Numbered from the stretch's first letter, positions 22,104 to 30,869 are shown. The stretch: DNA of 64,000 bases from Streptomyces lanatus (GCF_014655715.1 NZ_BNBM01000024.1:62001-126000), one strand, 5' to 3'. The notes: generated from the sequence alone by a model not told the origin. Numbers and translations: made by a program.

Positions 22104-22364
22104 CTACCGCGGCCGTTTCTTGCCGTCCAGCTCGTCCCACCACTCGTCGGACTTCGGGTCCCCGGAGGGGTCGTCCCACCAGCGGTCCTCCGGCCCCCGT
22201 CGGTTGGCGACCATCGCGGCGAGCGGGGGGATGACCATGGCGACCAGGCACATGGCCACGGCGGCCGGGATCGACCACAGGCGCACGACGCCCCAGGCCA
22301 GGACGAAGAGGGCGATGCAGGTCCCCATCATGGCGAAGTACACGTGCCGTCGCCGTGCGTACAT
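22104..22364 (-). CDS. DUF3099 two-TM membrane protein
   Basis: An 86-residue protein beginning MYARRRHVYFAMMG. Two hydrophobic helices (CIALFVLAWGVVRLW and AVAMCLVAMVIPPLAAMVA) are followed by a Trp/Asp-rich hydrophilic tail. This is the actinobacterial DUF3099 layout. The ATG at 22364 is preferred since conservation starts there. It sits nine bases from the VOC gene on the same strand. Confidence 0.88.
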   Translation of the reverse strand: MYARRRHVYFAMMGTCIALFVLAWGVVRLWSIPAAVAMCLVAMVIPPLAAMVANRRGPEDRWWDDPSGDPKSDEWWDELDGKKRPR

Positions 22365-22390
22365 ACATCCAGGGTAGGTCCGGATATGCC

Positions 22391-22436
22391 GAAGGGCCGT
22401 ACCCCGGGGCGTCCAACCCATGGGATACGGCCCTTC
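22391..22436 (-). terminator. Terminator of the rhodanese/SseC-like operon
   Basis: GAAGGGCCGTA (22391-22401) pairs perfectly with TACGGCCCTTC (22426-22436). It lies 15 bases after the stop of the DUF1416 gene. Confidence 0.7.
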
Positions 22437-22451
22437 AGGAACCGAGCGGTG

Positions 22452-22739
22452 TCAGACCGCGATCGCGACCTCGGCGAGGCCGCCCTGCTGCGCGACGACC
22501 TTGCGCTCGGCGGTGGCACCGGGGACCAGGGCGCGGACGGTCCAGGTGCCCTCCGCCGCGTAGAAGCGGAACTGGCCCGTGGCGGAGGTGGGGACCTCAG
22601 CGGTGAACTCGCCGGTCGAGTCCAGCAGTCGGACGTAGCCGACGACGGGCTCGCCGTCCTTGGTCACCTGGCCCTGGATGGTGGTCTCACCGGGCTTGAT
22701 CGTCGAGGCGTCGGGGCCGCCGGCCTTCGCTCCACACAT
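22452..22739 (-). CDS. sseC: SseC-like DUF1416 protein
   Basis: A 95-residue protein beginning MCGAKAGGPD, with a beta-sandwich-like repeat region (TTIQGQVTKDGEPVVGYVRLL, FTAEVPTSATGQFRFYAAEGTW). The second-position cysteine and the DUF1416 pattern match SseC of actinobacteria, always found next to the cysA/sseA thiosulfate sulfurtransferase. Its biochemical role is not established. It starts 67 bases after the rhodanese stop in the same operon. Confidence 0.9.
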   Translation of the reverse strand: MCGAKAGGPDASTIKPGETTIQGQVTKDGEPVVGYVRLLDSTGEFTAEVPTSATGQFRFYAAEGTWTVRALVPGATAERKVVAQQGGLAEVAIAV

Positions 22740-22806
22740 GTCTTTCTCCAGATTCAGAGGGGTCTGACCGGAAGGAAGGCCGGTCGGGGTGAGGGGTTTT
22801 CGGGAC

Positions 22807-23646
22807 TTACTTGTTGGCGCCGAGCTCGATCGGGACGCCGACGAGGCTGCCGTACTCGGTCCAGGAGCCGTCGTAGTTCTTGACGTTCTCCACGCCGAGC
22901 AGCTCGTGCAGCACGAACCAGGTGAGGGCCGAGCGCTCACCGATACGGCAGTAGGCGATGGTGTCCTTCGCCAGGTCGACCTGCTCCTCGGCGTAGAGCT
23001 CCTTGAGCTCGTCGTCCGACTTGAAGGTGCCGTCGTCGTTGGCGTTCTTGGACCACGGGATGTTGCGGGCGCTCGGGACGTGGCCCGGGCGCTGCGACTG
23101 CTCCTGCGGCAGGTGCGCCGGGGCGAGCAGCTTGCCGGAGAACTCGTCGGGCGACCGCACGTCGACCAGGTTCTGCGAACCGATGGCGGCGACCACGTCG
23201 TCACGGAAGGCACGGATGGCGGTGTTCTGCGGCTTGGCCTTGTAGGTGGTCTCGGTGCGCTCCGGGACCTCCTCGACCAGCTCGCGGGCGTCCAGCTCCC
23301 ACTTCTTGCGGCCGCCGTCGAGAAGCTTGACGTTCTCGTGGCCGTAGAGCTTGAAGTACCAGTAGGCGTAGGACGCGAACCAGTTGTTGTTGCCGCCGTA
23401 GAGGATCACCAGCGTGTCGTTGGCGATGCCCTTCGCCGACAGGAGCTTCTCGAAGCCCTCCTGGTCGATGAAGTCGCGGCGGACCGGGTCCTGGAGGTCC
23501 TTGGTCCAGTCGATGCGGATCGCGTTCCTGATGTGGTTCTTCTCGTAGGCGGACGTGTCTTCGTCCACCTCCACGATCGCGATGTCGGCGTTGTCCAGGT
23601 TGTCCTGGACCCAGTCGGCGTCGACGAGGACGTCGCTGCGGCTCAT
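22807..23646 (-). CDS. cysA: Thiosulfate sulfurtransferase (tandem rhodanese, CysA/SseA type)
   Basis: A 279-residue protein with two rhodanese domains. The inactive N-terminal one has LVILYGGNNNWFASYAYW; the active C-terminal one has Cys233 in the loop CRIGERS and the substrate-entry VDVRSPDEFSG. It transfers sulfane sulfur from thiosulfate to a thiol acceptor. In the order leader peptide, rhodanese, SseC-like it forms a sulfur operon preceded by a probable cysteine-sensing leader. Confidence 0.95.
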   Translation of the reverse strand: MSRSDVLVDADWVQDNLDNADIAIVEVDEDTSAYEKNHIRNAIRIDWTKDLQDPVRRDFIDQEGFEKLLSAKGIANDTLVILYGGNNNWFASYAYWYFKLYGHENVKLLDGGRKKWELDARELVEEVPERTETTYKAKPQNTAIRAFRDDVVAAIGSQNLVDVRSPDEFSGKLLAPAHLPQEQSQRPGHVPSARNIPWSKNANDDGTFKSDDELKELYAEEQVDLAKDTIAYCRIGERSALTWFVLHELLGVENVKNYDGSWTEYGSLVGVPIELGANK

Positions 23647-23773
23647 GCTCTTTCTCCTCCGGGGCAGTTGCGGCGGGGCGTGCGAGTGCGAGGGGGTGCG
23701 CGGCGCTCGGACCGAGACGGCGCACCTGTGCCCTGGTCAGGGCGGGGGGAAACGCAGAAGTCGGAGCTTCCGC

Positions 23774-23854
23774 TCAGAAGGGGCGACAGAGCATGGCGGC
23801 AACGCGGCACAGGTCGACTGCCCGCCGCTTCGTGAGATCCGCCTGTCGCTTCAT
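23774..23854 (-). CDS. 26-residue cysteine-rich leader peptide upstream of the sulfur operon
   Basis: ATG at 23854 to TGA at 23774. The peptide ends AVDLCRVAAMLCRPF, which matches the actinobacterial leader-peptide pattern (DLCRVxxxLCR) found upstream of sulfur and cysteine genes. Two Cys codons close to the stop suggest ribosome stalling when cysteinyl-tRNA is scarce, which would change expression of the rhodanese gene 127 bases downstream. It begins at or next to the predicted transcription start, so it is probably leaderless. Confidence 0.85.
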   Translation of the reverse strand: MKRQADLTKRRAVDLCRVAAMLCRPF

Positions 23855-23861
23855 GCCGTCG

Positions 23862-23891
23862 ATCGTAGGGACGGACAGGCAGGCGTGTCAC
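23862..23891 (-). promoter_or_regulatory. Sigma-70-type promoter of the sulfur operon
   Basis: On the minus strand GTGACA (23891-23886), 18 bases, TACGAT (23867-23862). The start point would fall at about 23855, directly at the leader peptide ATG. Confidence 0.6.
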
Positions 23892-24061
23892 CGGTGTGTC
23901 GCATTCTGAGACACGATCGTCCGGAATGTGGGATCGGAGACGTCTGCGCGCCACCGCCGCACGGCTTTCGACCGGATGCGGCGCGCATCACAGCTACGGT
24001 ACGGACGACACCGTCTCGCCCATTGGACACGCTACGTCCATGTCCATCGCCCGACGCCGTA

Positions 24062-24796
24062 CTACCCGGCGAGGCGGACGTTCGAACCCTTCACCGTGAT
24101 CTCGACGCCGTCCTTGGCCGCCTGGACCTTGTCGAGCTGGATGCCGCCGGGCAGGCCGTCGATCTTCTGCTCGAAGTCGGTGATCGCGCGGGCGCGGCTC
24201 TCGGCGATGGTGGTGCCGCCGAAGCTGGGCAGGGTGTCGGCCTTCACGCGCACGGTGTCGCCCTGGGCGGTGACGGAGCTGAGGACGGTGACCGGCTCGG
24301 GCAGCTTGGTGCCGAGGACGGTGGCCTCGACGGCGACCTTGATCTTGCCGTTGCCGCCATCGGAGAGGCCGACGACACTCGCGGTGACACCGGGGGCGAC
24401 CTGGGTCGGCTCGGACTTGGCCGTCTTCAGCAGCTCGGCGTAGGAGACGGACGCGGTGCCGGTGGCGGTGGCCGCGGTGGCGGAGCTGTAGTCGCCGGAG
24501 AACTCGACGCCCTGCATGTTCGCCTTGAGGTCGTCGATCCGGATCGACTTGCCGTCGGTGCCGGTGGCCTCGAAGCCCGTCATGCCGACCTCGACGTCGT
24601 CCAGCGCGCCGCTCGCGACCTGGGTGAGGAAGGGGAAGCCCTTGATGGACACGTCCGGGGTCTCGGCGAGGTTCTCGCGCGTCTGCAGCTTCCCGGCGAC
24701 CTCGTCCTCGGCGAATCCGACGGCCAGCCGGTCGGCCAGCACGAAGAGGCCGCCCAGGACTATGACGACTATGAGAAATATCCGCAGGGCGCGCAT
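24062..24796 (-). CDS. DUF2993 (LmeA-like) membrane-anchored protein
   Basis: About 244 residues from ATG 24796; a GGGGGAA lies nine bases upstream. One N-terminal TM helix (IFLIVVIVLGGLFVLADRLAV) is followed by the DUF2993 domain with IKGFPFLTQVASGALDDVEV, the family hallmark (GFPFLTQ). Mycobacterial LmeA binds phosphoinositides and acts in envelope lipoglycan maturation. A larger paralogue is at 45158-46381. The role here is presumably envelope lipid handling. Confidence 0.9.
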   Translation of the reverse strand: MRALRIFLIVVIVLGGLFVLADRLAVGFAEDEVAGKLQTRENLAETPDVSIKGFPFLTQVASGALDDVEVGMTGFEATGTDGKSIRIDDLKANMQGVEFSGDYSSATAATATGTASVSYAELLKTAKSEPTQVAPGVTASVVGLSDGGNGKIKVAVEATVLGTKLPEPVTVLSSVTAQGDTVRVKADTLPSFGGTTIAESRARAITDFEQKIDGLPGGIQLDKVQAAKDGVEITVKGSNVRLAG

Positions 24797-24932
24797 GTTG
24801 TGGTGTTCCCCCACCTGAAACGGTCACTGACGACCGGGTGGCCGTCCAGCGCGAGCGTAACCCTGGCCGGGGCGGTGACCGGGGGTTTGTGGATCATCTG
24901 TGACAGGAAGGCGGGCGATCGAGCCCGAGCAG

Positions 24933-25040
24933 TTCCTCGCCCCCGCCGCCCCTACCCGTCCCATCCTTCTGGGGCTCCGCCCCAGACCCCGCTCCTCAAA
25001 CTCCCCCAGAGGGGGCACCCCCAAGGGGCTGAATTTCAGC
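24933..25040. repeat. Streptomyces-type intergenic repeat element, copy 2
   Basis: Bases 24933-24966 repeat 15184-15217 exactly (34 bases). It continues with the hairpins CTGGGG/CCCCAG and CCCCC/GGGGG and the word GGGGCTGA. It sits just past the 3' end of the membrane protein gene at 25063-26151 and may act as its terminator. Confidence 0.6.
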
Positions 25041-25062
25041 GGGGGCGCAGAAGGCCCCTGCC

Positions 25063-26151
25063 TCACGCCAGTGCCCGCCCCAGCACATACACAACCGGCG
25101 CCGCGGCCGCCAGCGGCAACGCCACGCCCGCTGTGAAGTGGACGAAGCGCGACGGGTAGTCGTAGCTCGCCACGCGGTGGCCGATGAGCGCGCAGACCGC
25201 CGCACCCCCGCCCAGCAGCGCCCCGCCCGAACCCACGTCGGTGATCGCCCCGGCCACCGCCCCCGCACCCACGCCCGCCACCAGCGCGGCCACCGCGGAG
25301 GCCACCGTAGGCAGCGGCAGCGCGCGCACCACGACCGCGACGGCGACCGCCACCGCGCCCACGGTCACCGCGTCCGCCTCCGCCGCGAGATACCCGGCGG
25401 CGACGATCGCCAGCGCCGCCGAGACGACGGTCGCCATCAGGCCGTACATCCGCTCGTCCGGATCGGCGTGCGACCGCAGCTGGAGCACCAGGGTCAGCAG
25501 CACCCACACGCCCAGCGTGCCGAGGATCGCCGCCGGCGCCCCGTCGGCGACGAGCAGCGCCACGTCCGCCGTCAGCGCCCCGGCGAAGGCCAGCGCGATG
25601 CCCTGCCGGGCGGGCCACATGCCGTTCAGCCGGAACCAGCCCGCCGCCGTCACCGCCTGCAGCACCACCAGCGGCACGAGCAGGGCGTACGACCCGATGG
25701 CCGCCGCCCCCGCGAGCAGCAGCCCCAGCAGCGCCGTGAGCCCGGCGGGCTGCAGCCCCGGCTCGATGATCGGGGAACGTCCCTCCAGGCGGGCACGCTG
25801 GGCGTCGGTGACACGGGAGTTGCCGGCGACCGTGGCGGGGCCGTAGGACGGCTCGTCCTCGTCGGGCGCCGGGCCGGCCGGGGCCGTGTGCGGAGGCGAC
25901 TGGGCCTGCGGTGCGCCGCCCCAACCCTCGCCCTGATGCTCCTGATAGCCCTGATACCCCTGGTACGACACCGGCGTCTGCACCTGCGTCTCCCAGGTCT
26001 GCCCCTGCCACTGCTGCGTGTACTGCTGCTGGCCGGCCTGCTGATCGTCGTACGCCTGCTGCTGCGCGGGCCACCCCTGCGGCGCCGGCTGCTGCGCCTG
26101 CTGCTGGTACGGGTCGTACCCGTCGTGCCCCTGATACGGCTGGTTGCTCAT
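25063..26151 (-). CDS. Multi-TM membrane protein with Gln/Tyr-rich N-terminus
   Basis: About 362 residues from ATG 26151 (MSNQPYQGHDG), preceded by GGAGGGTGAG. The first 100 residues are a low-complexity cytoplasmic tail rich in Gln, Tyr, Pro and Gly. The rest is a series of about eight to ten hydrophobic helices with Ala/Val repeats and short loops. No enzyme motif is visible. The start is one base from the stop of the MoaD-like gene, so the two are co-transcribed. Confidence 0.8.
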   Translation of the reverse strand: MSNQPYQGHDGYDPYQQQAQQPAPQGWPAQQQAYDDQQAGQQQYTQQWQGQTWETQVQTPVSYQGYQGYQEHQGEGWGGAPQAQSPPHTAPAGPAPDEDEPSYGPATVAGNSRVTDAQRARLEGRSPIIEPGLQPAGLTALLGLLLAGAAAIGSYALLVPLVVLQAVTAAGWFRLNGMWPARQGIALAFAGALTADVALLVADGAPAAILGTLGVWVLLTLVLQLRSHADPDERMYGLMATVVSAALAIVAAGYLAAEADAVTVGAVAVAVAVVVRALPLPTVASAVAALVAGVGAGAVAGAITDVGSGGALLGGGAAVCALIGHRVASYDYPSRFVHFTAGVALPLAAAAPVVYVLGRALA

Positions 26152-26152
26152 C

Positions 26153-26407
26153 TCACCCTCCTGCGAACGGCGGGAGCACCTCGACCGTGCCGCCGTCGGC
26201 CAGCCGTACCGTCTCATGTTCGCGGGTGCCCACGGGGTCACCGTCGATGAGGAACGAGCATCGCTGCAGGACGCGCGTCAGTTCCCCGGGGTGTCGCGCA
26301 CGCGCCGCGGCGAGCGCCTCGGCGAGCGTGTCCGCGTCGTGGGGCTCCTCGGCGACCCCGGCGGCGGCCTTCGCGGCGGCCCAGTAGCGCACCGTGACCT
26401 TTGCCAT
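26153..26407 (-). CDS. MoaD/ThiS-like ubiquitin-fold sulfur carrier
   Basis: An 84-residue protein (MAKVTVRYWAAAKAAAG) with a C-terminal LPPFAGG. The terminal Gly-Gly is adenylated and thiocarboxylated by MoeB/ThiF-type enzymes, making these proteins sulfur donors for molybdopterin, thiamin or cysteine synthesis. The ATG has GAGGAACCAG upstream. No MoaE or ThiG is nearby, so the acceptor cannot be fixed; the nearby rhodanese could supply sulfur. Confidence 0.88.
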   Translation of the reverse strand: MAKVTVRYWAAAKAAAGVAEEPHDADTLAEALAAARARHPGELTRVLQRCSFLIDGDPVGTREHETVRLADGGTVEVLPPFAGG

Positions 26408-26443
26408 CTGGTTCCTCAATCGATCGATCGACGTGGGCCCAGG

Positions 26444-27304
26444 CTAGCCCGCCAGGACCGCCCGGCCGGCCGCCCAGTCCCCGATGCGGGCCAGCAGCGG
26501 GTCGGCGGCGGCGTGCTCGGCGTGCCCCATGCCGGGCTCCAGCCAGAGTTCGCCGTGGTCACCGGCCGCGGCGGCCAGCATCCGGGGGTGGTCGAGGGGG
26601 AAGTAGCCGTCCAGCTCGCCGTGCACGATCAGCAGCGGGGTGGGCGCGATCCGCGGCACGGCCTCCACCGGGGACATCGGCACCGGGTCCCAGCCGCCGT
26701 GATGGATCCGGGTCCGGAATCCATAGCGGCCGACCAGACGCCCCTCGGGCCGGGTCACCAGCCAGTGCACCCGGCGCATGGGGGGCGTGCCCCGGTAGTA
26801 CCAGCGCGCGGGCGCGCTGACCGACACCACGGCGTCCGTACCCGACGCGGGCTCCTCGCCGTACAGCGCCGCGTGCCGCAGCACCACCGAGCCGCCCATG
26901 GAGAAGCCGATGGTCGCCACGCGCGTGTGCCCGAGCTCACGGGCCCAGCGCACCGCGGCCGCCAGGTCCAGCACCTCGCGGTCGCCGACCGTGGAGCGTC
27001 CGCCGGACGCGCCGTGCCCGCGGAAGGAGAAGGTGATGACGGGGGCATGCGGGGTCAGGGCCTCCACCACCCGTCGCACATGCGGCTTGTCCACATCGCC
27101 CGTGAAGCCGTGGGCCACGACGAACACCAGGTCATCGGCAGATGGACGGGAGGCGTCGTATACGACCGTGCCCGGGTCGTATACGGAATCGATCGCGATC
27201 CCGTCGTCGGTGGTCAGAATCGTCCGCAAAGATGTGCGTCTGGTCGTCTCAGAGTTCGGACGAACCGTCGATCGTGCCACATGACCTGCCGTGCGAGCGC
27301 CCAT
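26444..27304 (-). CDS. Alpha/beta hydrolase
   Basis: About 286 residues. The nucleophile elbow GFSMGG, an oxyanion-type AHGFTGD, the acidic residue in HGELDGYFP and the histidine in GMGHAEH form a plausible triad. The fold begins after a 30-residue unstructured N-terminus. It ends 36 bases from the MoaD-like start on the same strand. The substrate is unknown; esterase or thioesterase would be typical. Confidence 0.9.
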   Translation of the reverse strand: MGARTAGHVARSTVRPNSETTRRTSLRTILTTDDGIAIDSVYDPGTVVYDASRPSADDLVFVVAHGFTGDVDKPHVRRVVEALTPHAPVITFSFRGHGASGGRSTVGDREVLDLAAAVRWARELGHTRVATIGFSMGGSVVLRHAALYGEEPASGTDAVVSVSAPARWYYRGTPPMRRVHWLVTRPEGRLVGRYGFRTRIHHGGWDPVPMSPVEAVPRIAPTPLLIVHGELDGYFPLDHPRMLAAAAGDHGELWLEPGMGHAEHAAADPLLARIGDWAAGRAVLAG

Positions 27305-27485
27305 GTCGGCTATTCTGCTGGACAGAGGACTCGGGCAGCGTAGCCCCCGGGTCCTTTTGTGCTTTCGGAAGCGTTGTATACGAAGCGGGAAACTCCAGGT
27401 GACCGCGGGTGTACGAGGCCCCGGGATCGCAGAGCAGGTGACGTACCACACGCGTCCTCGCAGGGACCGAGGAGGAACCAGACGT

Positions 27486-28265
27486 ATGAGTTCACTGCTG
27501 CTCCTGACCAATGCCCTCCAGCCGTCGACGGAGGTGCTCCCGGCACTCGGCCTGCTGCTGCACAACGTGCGCGTGGCACCGGCGGAAGGACCCGCCCTCG
27601 TCGACACCCCGGGCGCCGACGTCATCCTCATCGACGGCCGGCGCGATCTGCCCCAGGTGCGCAGCCTGTGTCAGCTCCTCCGGTCGACGGGACCCGGCTG
27701 TCCGCTGGTCCTCGTCGTGACGGAGGGCGGCCTCGCCGCCGTCACCGCCGACTGGGGCATCGACGACGTACTCCTCGACACCGCCGGTCCGGCGGAGGTC
27801 GAGGCGCGGCTGCGGCTCGCCATGGGCCGCCAGCAGATCGTCAGCGACGACTCCCCCATGGAGATCCGCAACGGCGACCTGTCGGTGGACGAGGCGACCT
27901 ACAGCGCGAAACTCAAGGGCCGGGTCCTGGACCTGACCTTCAAGGAGTTCGAGCTCCTCAAATACCTCGCCCAGCACCCCGGCCGCGTCTTCACGCGCGC
28001 GCAGCTCCTCCAGGAGGTCTGGGGCTACGACTACTTCGGCGGCACCCGAACGGTCGACGTGCACGTACGGCGACTGCGCGCGAAGCTCGGGCCCGAGCAC
28101 GAGTCCCTCATCGGCACCGTCCGGAACGTCGGTTATCGATTCGTTACGCCGGAGAAGGTCGACCGCGCAGCCGAAGAAGCCAAGGCCAAGGCTGACCGGG
28201 CAAAGTCGGCGGATGCGGACGAGACGGCCGCCCTGGACGACGCCGAGGTCCGTGCCGACGCCTAG
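27486..28265 (+). CDS. glnR: GlnR, global nitrogen response regulator
   Basis: A 259-residue OmpR-type protein. The receiver-like half has DVILIDGRRDLP with Asp50, but the other phosphorylation residues are not the usual ones, as in orphan GlnR. The DNA-binding half is canonical: FKEFELLKYLAQHPGRVFTR, WGYDYFGGTRTVDVHVRRLR, and GTVRNVGYRF. An acidic Ala/Lys tail follows. GlnR activates or represses glnA, amtB, nir and related genes according to nitrogen supply. RBS GAGGAGG is 11 bases before ATG 27486. No cognate kinase is adjacent. Confidence 0.95.
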   Translation: MSSLLLLTNALQPSTEVLPALGLLLHNVRVAPAEGPALVDTPGADVILIDGRRDLPQVRSLCQLLRSTGPGCPLVLVVTEGGLAAVTADWGIDDVLLDTAGPAEVEARLRLAMGRQQIVSDDSPMEIRNGDLSVDEATYSAKLKGRVLDLTFKEFELLKYLAQHPGRVFTRAQLLQEVWGYDYFGGTRTVDVHVRRLRAKLGPEHESLIGTVRNVGYRFVTPEKVDRAAEEAKAKADRAKSADADETAALDDAEVRADA

Positions 28266-28382
28266 CGGGCGCTCGGGCGGGGCACCTGGGCCGTCACTTT
28301 CGCCCATGAGGGTGGCGGCCGGGCGGCAAGGGACCTCCTTCACGCCCTGCCCAGAGCGGGTCCATCCGCGTAGACTCCGCGC

Positions 28383-29405
28383 GTGGCCAAGGTGACTCGC
28401 GATGACGTGGCGCGGCTGGCAGGGACTTCCACTGCCGTCGTCAGTTACGTCATCAACAACGGACCCCGGCCGGTCGCCCCGGCCACGCGCGAGCGCGTTC
28501 TCGCCGCGATCAAGGAGCTGGGCTACCGGCCCGACCGGGTCGCCCAGGCGATGGCCTCGCGGCGCACGGACCTCATAGGCCTGATCGTCCCGGACGCACG
28601 CCAGCCCTTCTTCGGGGAGATGGCGCACGCGGTCGAGTGGGCCGCCGCCGAGCGCGGAAAAATGGTCCTCGTCGGCAACTCCGACTACGTGGGCGAGCGC
28701 GAGGTCCACTATCTGCGGGCGTTCCTCGGGATGCGCGTCTCCGGACTCATCCTCGTCTCGCACGCCCTGAACGACCTGGCCGCCGCCGAGATCGAGGCGT
28801 GGGACGCCCGGGTCGTCCTGCTCCACGAGCGGCCCGAGGCCATCGACGACGTCGCCGTCGTCACCGACGACCTGGGCGGCGCCCAGCTCGCCGTACGGCA
28901 TCTGCTGGAGCACGGCTACGAGTACGTCGCCTGTGTCGGCGGCATCGCGGAGACCCCGACCGTCGGTGACCCGGTCTCCGACCACGTCGAGGGCTGGCGG
29001 CGCGCGATGGCCGAGGCGCGGATCCCCACCGAGGGGCGGCTCTTCGAGGCGCCGTACAACCGCTACGACGCGTATCGCATAGCGCTCGACATTCTCGCCG
29101 GGCCGCAGCGGCCGCCCGCGATCTTCTGCTCCACGGACGACCAGGCCATCGGTGTACTGCGGGCCGCGCGCGAGCTGCGGATCGATGTGCCGGGGGAGCT
29201 GGCCGTCGCCGGATTCGACGACATCAAGGAGGCGGCGCTGGCGGACCCGCCGCTGACGACCATCGCGTCGGACCGCTCGGCGATGGCTCGGGCGGCGGTG
29301 GACCTGGTGCTGGACGACGGGCTGCGGGTCGCCGGGTCGCGTCGGGAGCGGTTGAAGGTGTTTCCGTCGCGGCTTGTCGTCCGACGGTCGTGCGGGTGCG
29401 CCTAA
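28383..29405 (+). CDS. LacI-family transcriptional regulator
   Basis: A 340-residue protein starting at GTG 28383. The LacI HTH (VTRDDVARLAGTSTAVVSYVI) is at residues 4-25, followed by the hinge GYRPDRVAQAMASRRT and a periplasmic-binding-protein-like sugar domain (DLIGLIVPDARQPFFGEM, CSTDDQAIGVLRAARELRI, VAGFDDI). The C-terminus RRSCGCA is cysteine-rich. In S. coelicolor a LacI gene next to glnR is conserved. Ligand unknown, likely a sugar. Confidence 0.93.
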   Translation: MAKVTRDDVARLAGTSTAVVSYVINNGPRPVAPATRERVLAAIKELGYRPDRVAQAMASRRTDLIGLIVPDARQPFFGEMAHAVEWAAAERGKMVLVGNSDYVGEREVHYLRAFLGMRVSGLILVSHALNDLAAAEIEAWDARVVLLHERPEAIDDVAVVTDDLGGAQLAVRHLLEHGYEYVACVGGIAETPTVGDPVSDHVEGWRRAMAEARIPTEGRLFEAPYNRYDAYRIALDILAGPQRPPAIFCSTDDQAIGVLRAARELRIDVPGELAVAGFDDIKEAALADPPLTTIASDRSAMARAAVDLVLDDGLRVAGSRRERLKVFPSRLVVRRSCGCA

Positions 29406-29560
29406 TAGCCCGAGGGGCTGTGTCGTCTTGCGGCTTTCGGTCGTTTGTGGCTGGTCGCGCCCACGCGGCGGAGCCGCATATTGATACGGCCCCGCGCCCC
29501 TAGCGGCGCACTGTCTGAACGTTTTCTGAGAACGTACCGCTCGCCCCGCAGAAGCCTCCT
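29406..29560. repeat. Intergenic repeat-like region between the LacI gene and the HtrA-like gene
   Basis: After the stop come GC-rich words such as GCGGCGGAGCCGC (a short hairpin near 29465) and CCCCGCGCCCCTAG, wording common in Streptomyces intergenic repeats. Only one copy is in this window. The rest of the gap up to 29641 holds no gene; the promoter of the protease is presumably there. Confidence 0.4.
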
Positions 29561-29641
29561 TACAACGGGCATACGGGCTTCTGCCGGGCTTCTCAGCCGG
29601 CACTCAGCAAGCTCTCATGGTCGGGCGACATGCTCATTTCC

Positions 29642-30664
29642 ATGACCGAGAGCTTCCGCCGCAGCGGCGAGTACGAGGACCCGTACCAGCAGCAAGCTTC
29701 CTCCGTGAACCCGGAGTGGCCGCCCCCGCTGGCGTACCAGCCGCCGGCCGCCCCCACCGCTCTCCTCACCGAGCCGGTCGCCCAGCCCCGCAGGGCCAGG
29801 CGCGGCCGCGGCCCCGTCGCCCTCCTCGCCGCCGTCGCGATAGTCGCCGCGGCGATCGGCGGCGGCACGGCGTACGGCATCCAGGAGCTGACCGGCAACG
29901 ACACCGTCGCCTCCTCCAGCTCCACCAGCACCAATGTCGTCCCCTCCAGCCAGAAGGGCACGGTGTCCGGGGTCGCCAAGGCGGTCAGCCCGAGCATCGT
30001 CGAGATCAACGCCCAGTCCAACGCCGGTTCCTCCACCGGCTCCGGCGTGATCATCACCAGTGACGGCGAGATCATCACCAACAACCACGTCGTCTCCGGC
30101 GCCTCGACGGTCAAGGTGACGACCAGCGACGGCAAGTCGTACACCGCCGATGTCGTCGGCACCGACAGCAGCAAGGACCTCGCGCTCATCAAGCTGCAGA
30201 ACGCCTCCGGCCTCACGGCGGCCACCCTCGGCGACTCCGACGGGGTCCAGGTCGGCGACGAGGTCGTGGCGATCGGCTCCCCCGAGGGCCTGACCGGCAC
30301 GGTCACCAGCGGCATCGTGTCCGCCCTGAACCGTGACGTGACGGTCTCGACGGACGAGGGCCAGCAGCAACAGCAGGGTGGGGGCGGGTGGCCCTTCGAG
30401 TTCGGCGGTCAACAGTTCAACGGCGACCCCGGCTCGTCCACCACGACGTACAAGGCGCTCCAGACCGACGCCTCCCTGAACCCCGGCAACTCCGGCGGCG
30501 CGCTGATCGACATGAACGGCAACATCATCGGCATCAACTCGGCGATGTACTCGGCCGCGGGCTCGGGTTCCTCCGACGCGGGCAGCGTGGGCCTCGGCTT
30601 CGCCATCCCGATCAACACCGTCAAGGCCGACCTGGCGAAGCTGCGCGACGGCTCGCAGAGCTGA
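29642..30664 (+). CDS. HtrA/DegP-like membrane-anchored serine protease without PDZ domain
   Basis: About 340 residues. The ATG at 29642 is preferred over 29630 because neither has a strong RBS and conservation starts MTESF. A Pro/Gln-rich cytoplasmic tail, a TM helix (VALLAAVAIVAAAIGGGTAY) and a trypsin-like domain follow. The triad is His in ITNNHVV, Asp in SSKDLALIKL and Ser in LNPGNSGGAL. The protein stops shortly after the protease domain (KADLAKLRDGSQS), so no PDZ domain remains. It is followed by a 59-codon gene and a two-component system, an order like mprAB-pepD of mycobacteria, suggesting envelope stress control. Confidence 0.93.
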   Translation: MTESFRRSGEYEDPYQQQASSVNPEWPPPLAYQPPAAPTALLTEPVAQPRRARRGRGPVALLAAVAIVAAAIGGGTAYGIQELTGNDTVASSSSTSTNVVPSSQKGTVSGVAKAVSPSIVEINAQSNAGSSTGSGVIITSDGEIITNNHVVSGASTVKVTTSDGKSYTADVVGTDSSKDLALIKLQNASGLTAATLGDSDGVQVGDEVVAIGSPEGLTGTVTSGIVSALNRDVTVSTDEGQQQQQGGGGWPFEFGGQQFNGDPGSSTTTYKALQTDASLNPGNSGGALIDMNGNIIGINSAMYSAAGSGSSDAGSVGLGFAIPINTVKADLAKLRDGSQS

Positions 30665-30689
30665 CGTCGCGGAACTGAAGGAGTACGCC

Positions 30690-30869
30690 ATGATCACGCA
30701 GGTAGAGCATGCGTCAGCGGCCGGTGGTGCCGCCGACATCACCCTGGCCCTGGCGGTCGCCGGTGCCCTGCACGCCCCGACGGCCCCGTCCCGGGCCCCG
30801 GAGCTGGCGACCGCGGGACGCCGCACCTCCGCGGCCCGCAGCCGTCGCCGCCGTACCGTACGGGGCTGA
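30690..30869 (+). CDS. 59-residue protein with Arg-rich tail between HtrA and the response regulator
   Basis: ATG at 30690 has AAGGAG seven bases before it. The first half is hydrophobic and Ala-rich (ADITLALAVAGALHA); the tail is strongly basic (RSRRRRTVRG). It lies 25 bases after the protease stop and 63 before the response regulator, on the same strand. No family recognised. The RBS and location support a real gene. Confidence 0.65.
   Translation: MITQVEHASAAGGAADITLALAVAGALHAPTAPSRAPELATAGRRTSAARSRRRRTVRG

Noticed and set aside
23994..24827. Long Arg-rich open frame overlapping the DUF2993 gene
   Set aside because: Alternate frame of a gene with clear family motifs.
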